The notes under the pieces were generated by a model. That model was not told the DNA's origin and ran no database searches. It worked only from the letters and a program-made list of their open reading frames with translations. A stretch of DNA of 64,000 nt from Streptomyces pacificus (lineage in GTDB: Bacteria > Actinomycetota > Actinomycetes > Streptomycetales > Streptomycetaceae): contig NZ_BLLG01000013.1 in the NCBI RefSeq assembly GCF_011766325.1, positions 62,001 to 126,000 on the forward strand, written 5' to 3'. Positions 1 through 8,387 of this stretch are shown here, one piece after another. The number at the start of each line of letters is the position of its first letter. The stretch's first letter is position 1. A program made the position numbers and the translations under genes.

Positions 1-646
1 TGTTGAAGTCCGCCGTGACACCGGCGGCGTCGTCGTACGCGGCCACCAGCACCCGCTCGTCCTTCACCAGGTCCGTGCCGAGCAGCAGGGCGTCCCCGGG
101 TGCGAGCAGCGCCCGCACGGACCGCAGGAAGTCCGCGCGTTCGCCGGGCAGCAGATTGCCGACCGTTCCGCCGAGGAAGGCGACCAGCCGCGGGCCGGGG
201 GTCTCCGGCAGGGCCAGTACCCGCGTGAAGTCCGCGATCAGCGCGTGCACATGGAGCCCGGGCCGGTCCGCGAGCAGCGCCTCCCCGGCCCCGGTCAGCG
301 CGCTCCCGCTCACGTCCACCGGGACATAGCTGTGCAGCTCCGGCAGGGCGTCGAGCAGGAAACCGGTCTTCTCCGAGGAGCCGGAGCCGAGCTCCACCAG
401 GGTGCGGGCGCCGGTCGCGGCGGCGATGTCCCCGGCCCGGCAGGCGAGGATCTCCCGCTCGGCACGCGTCGGGTAGTACTCGGGCAGCCGGGTGATCTCC
501 TCGAACAGTTCGCTCCCGCGGGCGTCGTAGAACCACTTCGGCGGCAGCTCCTTGGGGCTGCGGGTCAGGCCGCGCCGCACATCGGTGCGCAGTGCGGCAC
601 TCGTGGCGTCCTCGGGCAGGGTGCGGGTCAGCTGGAACGGGCTCAC
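1..646 (-). CDS. egtD: L-histidine N-alpha-methyltransferase EgtD (3' end cut by window)
   Basis: EgtD methylates histidine three times with SAM to give hercynine, the first step of ergothioneine synthesis in the cytosol. The visible part, about 215 residues, begins VSPFQLTRTLPEDA and contains PKELPPKWFYD, FEEITRLPEYYPTRAE and the SAM-binding stretch LVELGSGSSEKT, all typical of the DUF2260/EgtD methyltransferase family. The GTG start at 646 overlaps the egtC stop as GTGA, so the two are translationally coupled. It is the last of four genes in the order egtA-B-C-D. The carboxy-terminal third lies outside the window. Identity is very secure from motifs and context. Confidence 0.93.
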   Translation of the reverse strand, partial: MSPFQLTRTLPEDATSAALRTDVRRGLTRSPKELPPKWFYDARGSELFEEITRLPEYYPTRAEREILACRAGDIAAATGARTLVELGSGSSEKTGFLLDALPELHSYVPVDVSGSALTGAGEALLADRPGLHVHALIADFTRVLALPETPGPRLVAFLGGTVGNLLPGERADFLRSVRALLAPGDALLLGTDLVKDERVLVAAYDDAAGVTADFN

Positions 647-1398
647 GCGGGCGGCTCCTTGAGCGGGGTCGTCAGTACATCGGTGCGGGTCGCCGTGAGC
701 AGCGCTCGGTCGGGCACCTCGCACCATCGGGGGTCGTCGTCGTACGGCTCCGACGCCACGACCGTGCCCCGGCCGGGTACGGTCAGATAGCAGAGCGTGT
801 CGCCCCAGGCGGTCGCGGCGATCGCCACGCCGTCGGTCAGCAGCAGGTTGAGGCGGGAGCCCGGAGCGGCGCGGGCCACGTCGAGCACGGTGTCGGCGAG
901 GGCCTGGCCCGGCTCGTCGCCTTCCCGCAGCCGGTGCAGCACCAGCGCCCACACCAGGGCGGAGTCGCAGCGGGCCTCCAGCGACAGCAGTTCCGCGGCG
1001 GGCAGCGCGGCGGCGAGCGGGGCCACGCCGGCGGGCCAGTCGCGCACGGCTCCGTTGTGGCTGAACAGCCAGGGGCCGGCGGCGAACGGGGCGGCCGCGG
1101 CCTCGCCGTCCGCGCCGGCCTCCGTGGCGTCCCGGACGGCGGCCAGCAGGGCCTCGCTGCGGACCACCCGGGCCAGGTCGGTGAAGGACGGGTCGGCCCA
1201 GACGGGCCCGGCACGCCGGTAGCGGGCGGGCACCGGATCGCCCTCGGCGTACCAGCCCACGCCGAAACCGTCCGCGTTGACCGTGCCGTGCCGCTGCCGG
1301 CGCGGCGCCCACGACTGCCGCAGCAGCCCGTGCGGCGGCCGTACCAGCAGGTCCCCCAGGGCCGACGGCCGACCGACGTAGGCGATATGACGGCACAT
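643..1398 (-). CDS. egtC: gamma-glutamyl-hercynylcysteine sulfoxide amidohydrolase EgtC
   Basis: EgtC is a class II glutamine-amidotransferase-like Ntn hydrolase that removes the gamma-glutamyl group from gamma-glutamyl-hercynylcysteine S-oxide. The 251-residue protein begins MCRHIAYVG, so Cys2 is the expected catalytic nucleophile once Met1 is removed. NADGFGVGWYAEGDPVPARY and LFSHNGAVRDW are family motifs. The ATG shares one base with the egtB stop (TGATG), and its own TGA overlaps the egtD start. Length and motifs match the family; nothing appears damaged. Confidence 0.93.
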   Translation of the reverse strand: MCRHIAYVGRPSALGDLLVRPPHGLLRQSWAPRRQRHGTVNADGFGVGWYAEGDPVPARYRRAGPVWADPSFTDLARVVRSEALLAAVRDATEAGADGEAAAAPFAAGPWLFSHNGAVRDWPAGVAPLAAALPAAELLSLEARCDSALVWALVLHRLREGDEPGQALADTVLDVARAAPGSRLNLLLTDGVAIAATAWGDTLCYLTVPGRGTVVASEPYDDDPRWCEVPDRALLTATRTDVLTTPLKEPPA

Positions 1399-2711
1399 CA
1401 GGCGTCCCGGGCGGTACGGAATCCGGAGAAGATCTGCCGGCGCACCGGCAGGTCCCAGTTGCGGAACGTGCCCCGGCAGGCCACCGGGTCCACCGCGAAC
1501 GAGCCGCCCCGCAGCACCTTGTGCCCGGGACCGAAGAACACCTCCGAGTACTCGCGGTAAGGGAACGCCGCGAACCCCGGGTACGGCAGGAAGTCGCTCG
1601 ACGTCCACTCCCACACGTCGCCGATCAGCTGCCGCGCCCCGCACGGTGAGGCGCCCTCCGGGTACGCACCCGCGGGCGCGGGACGGAGGTGCCGCTGCCC
1701 CAGGTTGGCCCGCTCCGGCGTCGGGTCCTCGTCGCCCCACGGGTAGCGCAGCGAGCGGCCGGACGCGGGATCGTGCCGTGCGGCCTTCTCCCACTCGGCC
1801 TCGGTGGGCAGCCGCCGCCCCGCCCAGCGCGCGTAGGCGTCCGCCTCGTACCAGCTGACGTGCAGTACCGGCTCGTCCTCGGGCACCGGCTCGGTCGTCC
1901 CGAACCGGCGGCGCAGCCACTGCCCGCCCTCGCGAGCCCAGAACAGCGGCGCGCCGATGCCGTGCCGCCGGATCCGCTCCCAGCCCTCGGGCGCCCACCA
2001 GCGCTCGTCGGTGTAGCCGCCGTCCGCGACGAACGCCTGGAAGGCACCGTTGGTGACGGGTGTGGTGTCGATGAAGAACGCGTCCACGTGGCGGTGGTGC
2101 GCGGGCCGTTCGTTGTCCAGCGCCCACGGCTCGGCGGAGGTTCCCATGGTGAACGGCCCGGCGGGCACGGGTACTTCGGCCGGCAGCCCGGCGGTGCCGC
2201 CCCCGGGCGGCTCCGGGGCGCTCAGCGCTGCCGGGCCGCGCCGCAGCTGGTGGGTGATGAGCATGGTCTCGTCGTGCTGCTGCTCGTGCTGGGCGATCAT
2301 CCCGAAGGCGAAGGCGGAGTCCACGAGCGGGCTGCCGTGCAGCGGATGGGCCTCCAGGACGTCCAGTACCCGGCCGCGGATGTCGGAGGCGTACGCCCGG
2401 GACTCGCCGGGGGACAGCAGCGGCAGGGACGGGCGCTCGGCCCGCGGGTGCTCGAAGGCGTCGTACACGGAGTCGATCTCGGGCCGGATCGCCTCCCGCC
2501 CGGCGACGGCCCGCAGGAGCCACTGCTCCTCCTGGTTGCCGATGTGCGCGAGGTCCCACACGAGCGGGGACATCAGGGGCGAGTGCTGGGCGGTGAGTTC
2601 GCCGTCGTCGATGCACTCCGTCAGCAGCCCGGTACGGTTCCTGGCCGTCGTCAGCGCCTCCAGGGCGCGCTTCCTGAAGCCCTCGTCCGCGGCCACCGGG
2701 GTCTCGGTCAT
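1398..2711 (-). CDS. egtB: hercynine oxygenase / sulfoxide synthase EgtB
   Basis: EgtB is a non-haem iron enzyme that joins gamma-glutamylcysteine (or cysteine) to hercynine with O2, forming the C-S bond and the sulfoxide. The 437-residue protein has an amino-terminal DinB-like domain with the likely iron ligands His56 (DLAHIGNQEEQW), His142 and His146 (QHEQQHDETM). A carboxy-terminal formylglycine-generating-enzyme-like domain starts near residue 195 (PFTMGTS) and contains RLPTEAEWEKAARHD and GDVWEWTSSDF. The ATG overlaps the egtA stop as ATGA. With egtA upstream and egtC/egtD downstream the set for hercynylcysteine sulfoxide is complete. The final lyase EgtE is not in the window. Confidence 0.94.
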   Translation of the reverse strand: MTETPVAADEGFRKRALEALTTARNRTGLLTECIDDGELTAQHSPLMSPLVWDLAHIGNQEEQWLLRAVAGREAIRPEIDSVYDAFEHPRAERPSLPLLSPGESRAYASDIRGRVLDVLEAHPLHGSPLVDSAFAFGMIAQHEQQHDETMLITHQLRRGPAALSAPEPPGGGTAGLPAEVPVPAGPFTMGTSAEPWALDNERPAHHRHVDAFFIDTTPVTNGAFQAFVADGGYTDERWWAPEGWERIRRHGIGAPLFWAREGGQWLRRRFGTTEPVPEDEPVLHVSWYEADAYARWAGRRLPTEAEWEKAARHDPASGRSLRYPWGDEDPTPERANLGQRHLRPAPAGAYPEGASPCGARQLIGDVWEWTSSDFLPYPGFAAFPYREYSEVFFGPGHKVLRGGSFAVDPVACRGTFRNWDLPVRRQIFSGFRTARDA

Positions 2712-3976
2712 GAGCGGGTCTCCTTGCCGGGGAACGGGAAGTCGTCGGCCGGACAGCGGCCGGGCAGGACCTGGCGCTCGTGGAACGAGGCGACCGCGTC
2801 CCGGACGGCCTTCGACGCGCCCAGCCGGGGCAGGGCCTCCAGGGCGGCGGCGAAGCAGCCGACGGCGGCGCCGTGCAGTTCGGGGTCGGCCAGGCCGTGC
2901 CGGGCGGCGCCCACCCACAGCGGGTTGCGGGGCGCGGGCAGCGGGCCGGCGGTCTCGGCGAGCGGCTTGACCGTGCGGTAAGCGGTCTCGGCGGCCTCCG
3001 GATCGTCGAAGAGCGCCGTGGTGACGGCAAGGGGGACCATCCACCCCTCCTCTCCCGGCTGCGCGTCGATCATGCGCAGTTCGAGGTGCCCCCGAGGGCG
3101 CACCGGTGGGAAGAGGGTGGTCATGTGGTACTCGAGGTCGGTGCGGGTGGGCGGCCGGGGCCTGCCGGACCGGATCCACTCCCGGAAGGCCAGCCCTTCC
3201 GGCACCGGCCACGGGCCCTCCGCGGCACGGACGCACATCACCGGCGTGTCCAGCACATGCCCGGCCCAGGCGTCACGGGGCGGTGCGCCCTGAGGCGGTG
3301 CCAGGGCCCGTGCCGGGTCCAGCTCGGCCCACAGCGCCTGGCGGGTCGAGCGCCAGCCGGTCCTTGCGCCTGCTCCTGCGGGTGAGTTGGCGAAGGCGGC
3401 GACCAGCACGGCCCCCAGCAGGTGCGCCAGCTGCCAGCGGCGGCCGAGGCCCAGCGGGCCGGGCTCCTCGTGCCCGGCGTCCAGGCACACCTGCACGGAA
3501 GCGGTGGAGCACATCATGGACCGGCCGGCGGGGCCGGTGCGGTCGAGGCACGCCTCCATGGCGTCGTACCGGGGCTCGCGCAGCAGCCTGCGCGGCGGGT
3601 TCCAGGGTTCGTGGCCGCAGCCGGTCAGTACGAGCCCGGAGCGGGCGAGCGAGGTCCGGACCGCGGCCAGGTCGGCCGCGGTGGAGTCGATGCACTCCCT
3701 CAGCGACGCGGCGGGCGGCGAGCTGAGCTCCAGCTGCCCGCCCGGTTCGAAGGTGAGTGACGAACCGAGGGCCAGATCCCGCAGTCCGGCGAACGCCCGG
3801 CCGAGGCGGGCCTCGTCGACGGGCAGGTGCGGCAGATGCCGATCGTGCACGAGCCATTCCAGTTCCACCCCGACGGCGCGGGGCGGGCCCGTCTTGAAGC
3901 AGATACAGCGAAGCAGTTCCTCCGCCTCGTCCTCGGTCAGCGGCGGGGCAGCGCCCGCGTCGCCTGGTGCGCCCAT
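2708..3976 (-). CDS. egtA: glutamate-cysteine ligase EgtA
   Basis: EgtA is an ATP-dependent ligase that makes gamma-glutamylcysteine, the sulfur donor used by EgtB. The 422-residue protein has the GCS2/EgtA fold motifs VGVELEWLVHD near residue 35, LTFEPGGQLELSS near 75, MMCSTASVQVCLDAG near 155 and HLELRMIDAQPGEEGW near 310. It is the first gene of the operon. A perfect AGGAGG lies 8 bases before the ATG, which fixes the start. All downstream junctions overlap, so the four genes are probably one transcript starting in the gap to the right. Confidence 0.92.
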   Translation of the reverse strand: MGAPGDAGAAPPLTEDEAEELLRCICFKTGPPRAVGVELEWLVHDRHLPHLPVDEARLGRAFAGLRDLALGSSLTFEPGGQLELSSPPAASLRECIDSTAADLAAVRTSLARSGLVLTGCGHEPWNPPRRLLREPRYDAMEACLDRTGPAGRSMMCSTASVQVCLDAGHEEPGPLGLGRRWQLAHLLGAVLVAAFANSPAGAGARTGWRSTRQALWAELDPARALAPPQGAPPRDAWAGHVLDTPVMCVRAAEGPWPVPEGLAFREWIRSGRPRPPTRTDLEYHMTTLFPPVRPRGHLELRMIDAQPGEEGWMVPLAVTTALFDDPEAAETAYRTVKPLAETAGPLPAPRNPLWVGAARHGLADPELHGAAVGCFAAALEALPRLGASKAVRDAVASFHERQVLPGRCPADDFPFPGKETRS

Positions 3977-4479
3977 GATCGAATCCTCCTGTCGAAGGCG
4001 TTCCGTCCACCTAAAGCCACCGCTGCGGTTCGCACAAGAGTGCCCCTGGAGTGCGGTCGCCCCCGCCGTGCAGCGGGGTGAGCGGGGCGGGCAAGAGCTT
4101 GGCGGGCGCCTCCTTGGCCATCGAGGACTCCGGGTCCGAGTGCCCGATCGCGGGGGTCGCGCAGCGGATCCGGGGGAGACCCGGGTGATCGTCGAAGCGG
4201 GTCGCCGCGGGGCACCGGGCGGCCACGCGGTGACGATCGGCGGGATCCGGCCCCGTGGCCGAAGGGGCCACGGTTCCGAACAGTCCCGGACAGTACGGGC
4301 GGGCCGGATGCAGCTGCCGGCCCGAGCCCGCGCCGGTGGTGCCCGGCGCGGACCGTCTCAGCCTATGCGGGGTCACGGGGAAGGGCAGCCCGGCCGCCGC
4401 CGGGCGGGCGACCGGCGGGGTGCCGGGTGCGGTCGAGGTCCTGACCTCGCTTCGGCCCGCGGCACCGTGTTTCGGCCCT
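3977..4479. other. egtA upstream region, no gene supported
   Basis: About 500 bases lie between egtA and an IS remnant. Open frames here lack family motifs, convincing ribosome sites or consistent codon use. The operon promoter should lie close to 4000-4045 on the minus strand; a loose TTGTGC / TAGGTG pair is visible there but is weak evidence. Confidence 0.5.
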
Positions 4480-4650
4480 AGGGCCTGTTCCAGGTTCGGA
4501 TCATGTCGGTCGGAGGCTGCGGATCCAGATCATGGCACCGCGTAGGTGGAGTCCGGCAAGGTAGCTGGTGGCGGTCTTGTCGTAGCGGGTTGCCAGGCCC
4601 CGCCACTCCTTGATCTTGTTGATGCAGCGCTCAAGGAGCAAGCCGCAGTG
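4480..4650 (-). mobile_element. IS5-family transposase 3' remnant
   Basis: The minus strand encodes only the carboxy end of an IS5-family transposase: ERCINKIKEWRGLATRYDKT followed by LAGLHLRGAMIWIRSLRPT and a TGA at 4503-4501. This is the conserved E-containing end of the DDE domain. The adjoining GGGCCTGTTCCAGGTTCGG at 4481 resembles the terminal repeat of such elements. Nothing upstream of about 4650 reads as transposase, so most of the element has been deleted. It lies between the egt operon and the ABC transporter. Confidence 0.75.
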
Positions 4651-4845
4651 CTGACATAGACGAGGACGCGACGGGGAATGTCCCTGTCATCGGGGTTGAT
4701 GCCCTGTTGGCGCTGGCCGGAACGGTCCGCCTGTTGCGGGAGCGGCAGAGTGAGACTGACATGAGCAGGATCACGAGACACTAGCGCCGGCAGGGTGGGG
4801 GCGACCGGGGCCCTTTGGGTCCGGACACCCCGGGGTGGGTTGCTC

Positions 4846-5814
4846 TCACAGAACCCGGCGGCGCAGCGTCCATGCACCGAGCCCGAGAAGACCGGCGGAC
4901 AGCGCGATGAAGACTCCAGCCTCGATTGCCTGCAGGCTCCAGAAGCGCGAGGCGGGGTGATAGTCGGAGGACTGCTTCGCCACACCCTGCCTGGCGAGGC
5001 AGCGCTGGATCGTCTCCTTGCCGTCGCAGCCGGATGGGTTGAAGGAGACCTTCTGTCCGTCCTTGCTGTAGTAGGCGGAACCGATTCGCCAGGCGTCGTC
5101 GGGGATCCAGCTACGCCCGCCCCGCTCGCTCTCCCCGGTACTCTCCGCCACGGTTCCGGTGACGCGTTCGGCCGCGAGGTAGTGCGGACGGGCAACTGTG
5201 CCGATGCTGACGAGTACGACGAGATAGAGGCCGAGGACGACCGCCATCGCGGCCAGTGTGTTGCGGAACAGCAACCCTGCGGCTGCTCCGATGGCGAAGG
5301 CAAGCACCGTGTAGGCGGCGAGTGTCAGTCCCTGGGTTTCGAAGCCGGGGGTCATCACAGGACCGCGCGTCACATGGTTGAGAGGCTTCAGGGCCCAGAA
5401 GCCGAACAGACCGAGTCCGAGCATGAGCAAGGCCAGCGGCACACCGGCCACCATCGACTTCGTCGCCCACCAGCGGCCACGGCCCACGGACTGGGTCAGC
5501 CCGAAGATGTGTGTGCCCTGTTCGATCTCGCGGGCGAAGAGCGGCGCTCCGGCGAACATGCCCAGGAGGACAGGAAGACAGAGCAGGACCATGGGGATGA
5601 TCGACACGTATGCCTTGTAGGCGTCGCTGAACGCGCTCATCGCGCTCGCGGTGCAGGCGGCTTCGTCGATCCGCAGGCACCCGACGATGCCATGGTCCTG
5701 CATGTACGCATCCGCGGAGATCCGATAGTAGAGCATCACGCTGCCCACCGCGCAGACAAGGAGCGTAGCGATCAGCAGTTGGAGGCGCTGCTGGCGCCAG
5801 GCGACCCACAGCAT
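4846..5814 (-). CDS. ABC transporter permease (YtrA-regulated type)
   Basis: This 322-residue membrane protein has about six predicted hydrophobic segments: one near residue 15-30 and others including IIPMVLLCLPVLLGMFAGAPL, PLALLMLGLGLFGFWAL, TVLAFAIGAAAGLLF, AMAVVLGLYLVVLVSIG and the last near 295-315. A large extracytoplasmic loop with three or four cysteines separates the last two. The architecture matches ABC-2-type permeases paired with GntR/YtrA regulators, in which transport of cell-envelope-active compounds is suspected. The start overlaps the ATPase stop as TGATG. The substrate cannot be read from sequence. Confidence 0.85.
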   Translation of the reverse strand: MLWVAWRQQRLQLLIATLLVCAVGSVMLYYRISADAYMQDHGIVGCLRIDEAACTASAMSAFSDAYKAYVSIIPMVLLCLPVLLGMFAGAPLFAREIEQGTHIFGLTQSVGRGRWWATKSMVAGVPLALLMLGLGLFGFWALKPLNHVTRGPVMTPGFETQGLTLAAYTVLAFAIGAAAGLLFRNTLAAMAVVLGLYLVVLVSIGTVARPHYLAAERVTGTVAESTGESERGGRSWIPDDAWRIGSAYYSKDGQKVSFNPSGCDGKETIQRCLARQGVAKQSSDYHPASRFWSLQAIEAGVFIALSAGLLGLGAWTLRRRVL

Positions 5815-6737
5815 CAGGCAGCCACCTCCGCCGACTCGGGCCCCGCAGGCGTCGTAGCCCGGGCGGACTGCTCCCGTGAGGAGCGCAGGTAGGCCATGGT
5901 GAGTTCCTCCAGAGTCGGTTCATGCGCCTCCCAGCCCTCCGGCGGCACGGCGCCCCCTCGGCGCACGACTGCGGTCGTCTGACGCTCAGTCACCCGGGAC
6001 TCGATGACCGCCTCCGAGGCGAAGGGCTGCTCACCCCTGGAGCGCGGGCCGATCATCACCCTGTGCGAGGCGATCAGGTCTTCCACGTCGCCTCCCAGCC
6101 GGACCCGGCCGTCGGCCAGCAGCAGCAGGTGATCGCAGATGCCGTCGAGGTCGGCGAGTACATGCGAGGAGAGGAGCACCGTCATGCCGGTCTCGGCGAC
6201 CTCCTGCATGAGGGCCTGCATAACCTCCTCCCGGGCGAGCGGGTCGAGGTCGGCCAGAGGTTCGTCGAGGACGACGATCTCCGGTCGGCGCCCCAGGGCC
6301 ATGGCGAGAGCAACCCGAGTGCGCTGGCCACCAGAGAGGGTGGAGATCCGGGCTCCGGTGGGAACTCCTGCCGTGTGGACCAGGCTCCGGGCGTAGACAT
6401 GGTCCCACCGCTCATTGAGCGCCTGCCCCGCACGGAGCATTTCCGCGACGCTGAACCCCGGGTAGAGGGGCTTGTCCTGGGCCAGAAACGCGAGGCGCGG
6501 ATGTGTGCCGCCGCGCCCGGGGGTATCGCCCAGAACCCTGATCGTGCCGGCGGTGGGTGACAGCAACCCGGTCGCCAAGGACATCAGCGTGCTCTTACCT
6601 GCTCCGTTGGGGCCCACCAGGGCGGAAACCCTGCCGCGAGGCAGCACGAAGGTGCAGTCCTGGAGCGCCCATCCCCGCTTGTAGCGTTTACCAAGCGCTT
6701 CCGCCGACAGCGCTGCGGCGCCTTCTGCGTCGTTCAA
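5814..6737 (-). CDS. ABC transporter ATP-binding protein
   Basis: A 307-residue nucleotide-binding subunit with Walker A GPNGAGKST near residue 43, signature LSGGQRTRVALAMALG near 140, Walker B EIVVLDEPLADLD and a switch His in LLSSHVLADLD. The carboxy end, about 80 residues, is a divergent extension with no motif recognised. It overlaps the regulator gene by ATGA upstream and the permease by TGATG downstream, so the three are co-translated. Family practice suggests export of, or resistance to, envelope-targeting agents; the real substrate is unknown. Confidence 0.9.
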   Translation of the reverse strand: MNDAEGAAALSAEALGKRYKRGWALQDCTFVLPRGRVSALVGPNGAGKSTLMSLATGLLSPTAGTIRVLGDTPGRGGTHPRLAFLAQDKPLYPGFSVAEMLRAGQALNERWDHVYARSLVHTAGVPTGARISTLSGGQRTRVALAMALGRRPEIVVLDEPLADLDPLAREEVMQALMQEVAETGMTVLLSSHVLADLDGICDHLLLLADGRVRLGGDVEDLIASHRVMIGPRSRGEQPFASEAVIESRVTERQTTAVVRRGGAVPPEGWEAHEPTLEELTMAYLRSSREQSARATTPAGPESAEVAA

Positions 6738-7138
6738 TTGATGTCGCTCCTTCGCTCACTGCTGAAGCCCCGGTCGATGGCGTCCTTGACCAGGGCTTCT
6801 ACGTCTTCGCGTGCCAGTCCGGCGGATCGCGCCGCCGTCACCCATTTCTCGAGACCGGTGCGCAGCGGTGCGTCCTCGGCGGTGGCGGGGGTGGCAAGAG
6901 ACCTGCTGACGAACGTCCCCAGTCCCGGGCGCGACTCGACCAGCCCTTCACGCCCCAGCTCCTGATATGCCCTGAGCACCGTGTTTGGGTTGATCGCCGT
7001 GGCCGCGACGACCTCCTTGGCCGTGGGCAGTCGGTCTCCCTGTTCCAGCAGACCGAGCCGCAGCGCGTGCTTCACCTGCTGCACGATCTGCAGGTAGGTC
7101 GCCACGCCGGAGCGGCGATCGATCCGGAACTCGATCAC
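6734..7138 (-). CDS. GntR-family repressor, YtrA subfamily
   Basis: A 134-residue regulator starting at GTG 7138 (VIEFRIDRRSGVATYLQIVQQ). Residues 10-75 form the GntR winged helix-turn-helix (DRLPTAKEVVAATAINPNTV, LVESRPGLGTFV). The short helical tail is typical of the YtrA subfamily, which lacks a large ligand domain. It is the first gene of the ABC operon. A ribosome site, GGTGTGGA, precedes the start, and directly upstream lies a perfect inverted repeat (7149-7170) that is the expected autoregulatory operator. Derepression would switch on the transporter. Confidence 0.9.
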   Translation of the reverse strand: MIEFRIDRRSGVATYLQIVQQVKHALRLGLLEQGDRLPTAKEVVAATAINPNTVLRAYQELGREGLVESRPGLGTFVSRSLATPATAEDAPLRTGLEKWVTAARSAGLAREDVEALVKDAIDRGFSSERRSDIN

Positions 7139-7148
7139 TCCACACCTT

Positions 7149-7170
7149 TCCACTAAGGGATTAGTGGAAT
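7149..7170 (-). promoter_or_regulatory. GntR/YtrA operator, perfect inverted repeat
   Basis: TTCCACTAA, four spacer bases GGGA, then TTAGTGGAA: two perfect 9-bp arms ending 10 bases upstream of the regulator's GTG. AT-rich sequence next to it on the minus strand (TAGTTAT) could be a -10 box, so binding would block transcription or very early elongation. YtrA-type regulators bind such palindromes in their own promoters; that this repeat is the binding site is inferred. Confidence 0.75.
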
Positions 7171-7229
7171 AACTATGGGGTGGGTCGGAAGTACACGTCA
7201 AGTAGGACGGGCCCGACGCGCAGGAGCGA

Positions 7230-7787
7230 TCAGGCCTTCCGGGCCACGGCTCCCGCTGCCCGGTCGGGCACGCGTGCGTCTTGGTAGGCCTCGGCCTGCA
7301 GTCGGTAGAGGCGGGCATACATGCCTTCGGCTGCGAGCAGGGACTCGTGGTCGCCTTGCTCGACGACGCATCCCGCGTCGAGCACGTAGATCCGGTCGGC
7401 CTCACGCACATTGGCGAAACGGTGGGCGATCAGCAGAACGGTGCGTCCCGCGAAGAGTTCCCGGATATGGCCGAAGAGGTCGGCCTCCGCCTGCGGATCG
7501 AGCGAGGCGGTGGGCTCGTCAAGCACCACGAAATCGGAGTCCCGGTAGAAGGCGCGCGCCAGAGCGAGACGCTGCCACTGCCCCAGGGAGAGGTCCGAAC
7601 CCTCGCTGAACTCCTTGCTCAGCACGGTGTCGTAGCCGTCAGGCAGCCGGGAGAGGAACTCATGTGCACCGGCGCACTCGGCGGCCAAGGCGGCGCGCTC
7701 CCGGTCGGATGGCGCCTGCGGCCTGCCGTACGTGATGTTGTCCACCGCCGGCAGCTTGTACCGGACGAAATCCTGGAACACCACGGC
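7230..7787 (-). pseudogene. ABC exporter ATPase domain, 5'-truncated
   Basis: The reading frame encodes the last two-thirds of an ABC exporter nucleotide-binding domain. It starts at the Q-loop (VVFQDFVRYKLPAVDNITYG) and continues through the signature LSLGQWQRLALARAF, Walker B DFVVLDEPTASLDP and H-loop LIAHRFANVREAD to a normal carboxy end. The membrane domain and Walker A are missing. Just upstream the DNA switches to recombinase-like coding sequence in another frame, so the gene was cut by a rearrangement. It is presumably non-functional. Confidence 0.8.
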
Positions 7788-8023
7788 ACGGTGCCGTAGA
7801 AGTCGCAGAGCTCGATGACCGGCTTGATCAGTTGATCGATCGACGACGGGGCCAGCCCGGCCGCATCGCGGGCCCACTGGTACTCGGTGAGCACGTCGAC
7901 GAAGAAGCTCTCCTCGTCCTGGGTGGATATCCGTGCCTGCTGGCGCCGTTGAAGAGTGACGACATCAGTCAAACCGGTCTCGATCGGGCCAGACCTCTCA
8001 GCCGTGGTGCTCGGCGGCGGCAC
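7788..8023 (-). pseudogene. tyrosine recombinase amino-terminal fragment
   Basis: About 78 residues starting at GTG 8023. They read LQRRQQARISTQDEESFFVD, then EYQWARDAAGLAPSSIDQLI and ELCDFYGTVPW, which resemble the SAM-like core-binding domain at the start of actinomycete tyrosine recombinases (integrases). The frame breaks at about 7788, where the ABC exporter fragment begins. No catalytic domain follows. The family assignment rests on recalled similarity and is moderate. Confidence 0.5.
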
Positions 8024-8387
8024 GAGGGTGAGCGTGCGGCCTTTGGAATCTGACTCAGTCGTCCGTTGATTTCACCGCCCAGTGCGGCTACTCGGACGCG
8101 CCACAGCTTGCCAGACACGAAAGATCCAGCGCAGCCGCCCCGCCCGCTCAACGGGATGAACGCACCACACGGGGGAGAGGTACCGGGCGCGGGACACTTC
8201 CGGCTGGACGAACGGCAGAGGGGCGCCCTCCCGGGGAGCTGTCGGACTGCCTGCCGGAGAGCGATGACATTCGCGTCGGGCCCGGGGTCGCTTCCCGCCC
8301 GGCGGGCCCCGGTGAAGAAAGTTCGGCCGTTGCTCCCGCCTGGCGGGACGCTGGGTCGTGTCATGTGGCGTGGTGTAGGCGATCACG
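8024..8387. other. non-coding gap before IS701
   Basis: About 360 bases between the recombinase fragment and the left end of the IS701 element. No frame has recognisable motifs, and no clear promoter or repeat was seen. Confidence 0.5.

Noticed and set aside
643..3030. Single 795-residue protein across egtB and egtC
   Set aside because: This is an open frame that reaches across two real genes; motifs and the TGATG junction show separate EgtB and EgtC proteins.
4255..4545. 96-residue plus-strand frame before the IS5 remnant
   Set aside because: No motif, no ribosome site, and it runs into antisense transposase remnant.
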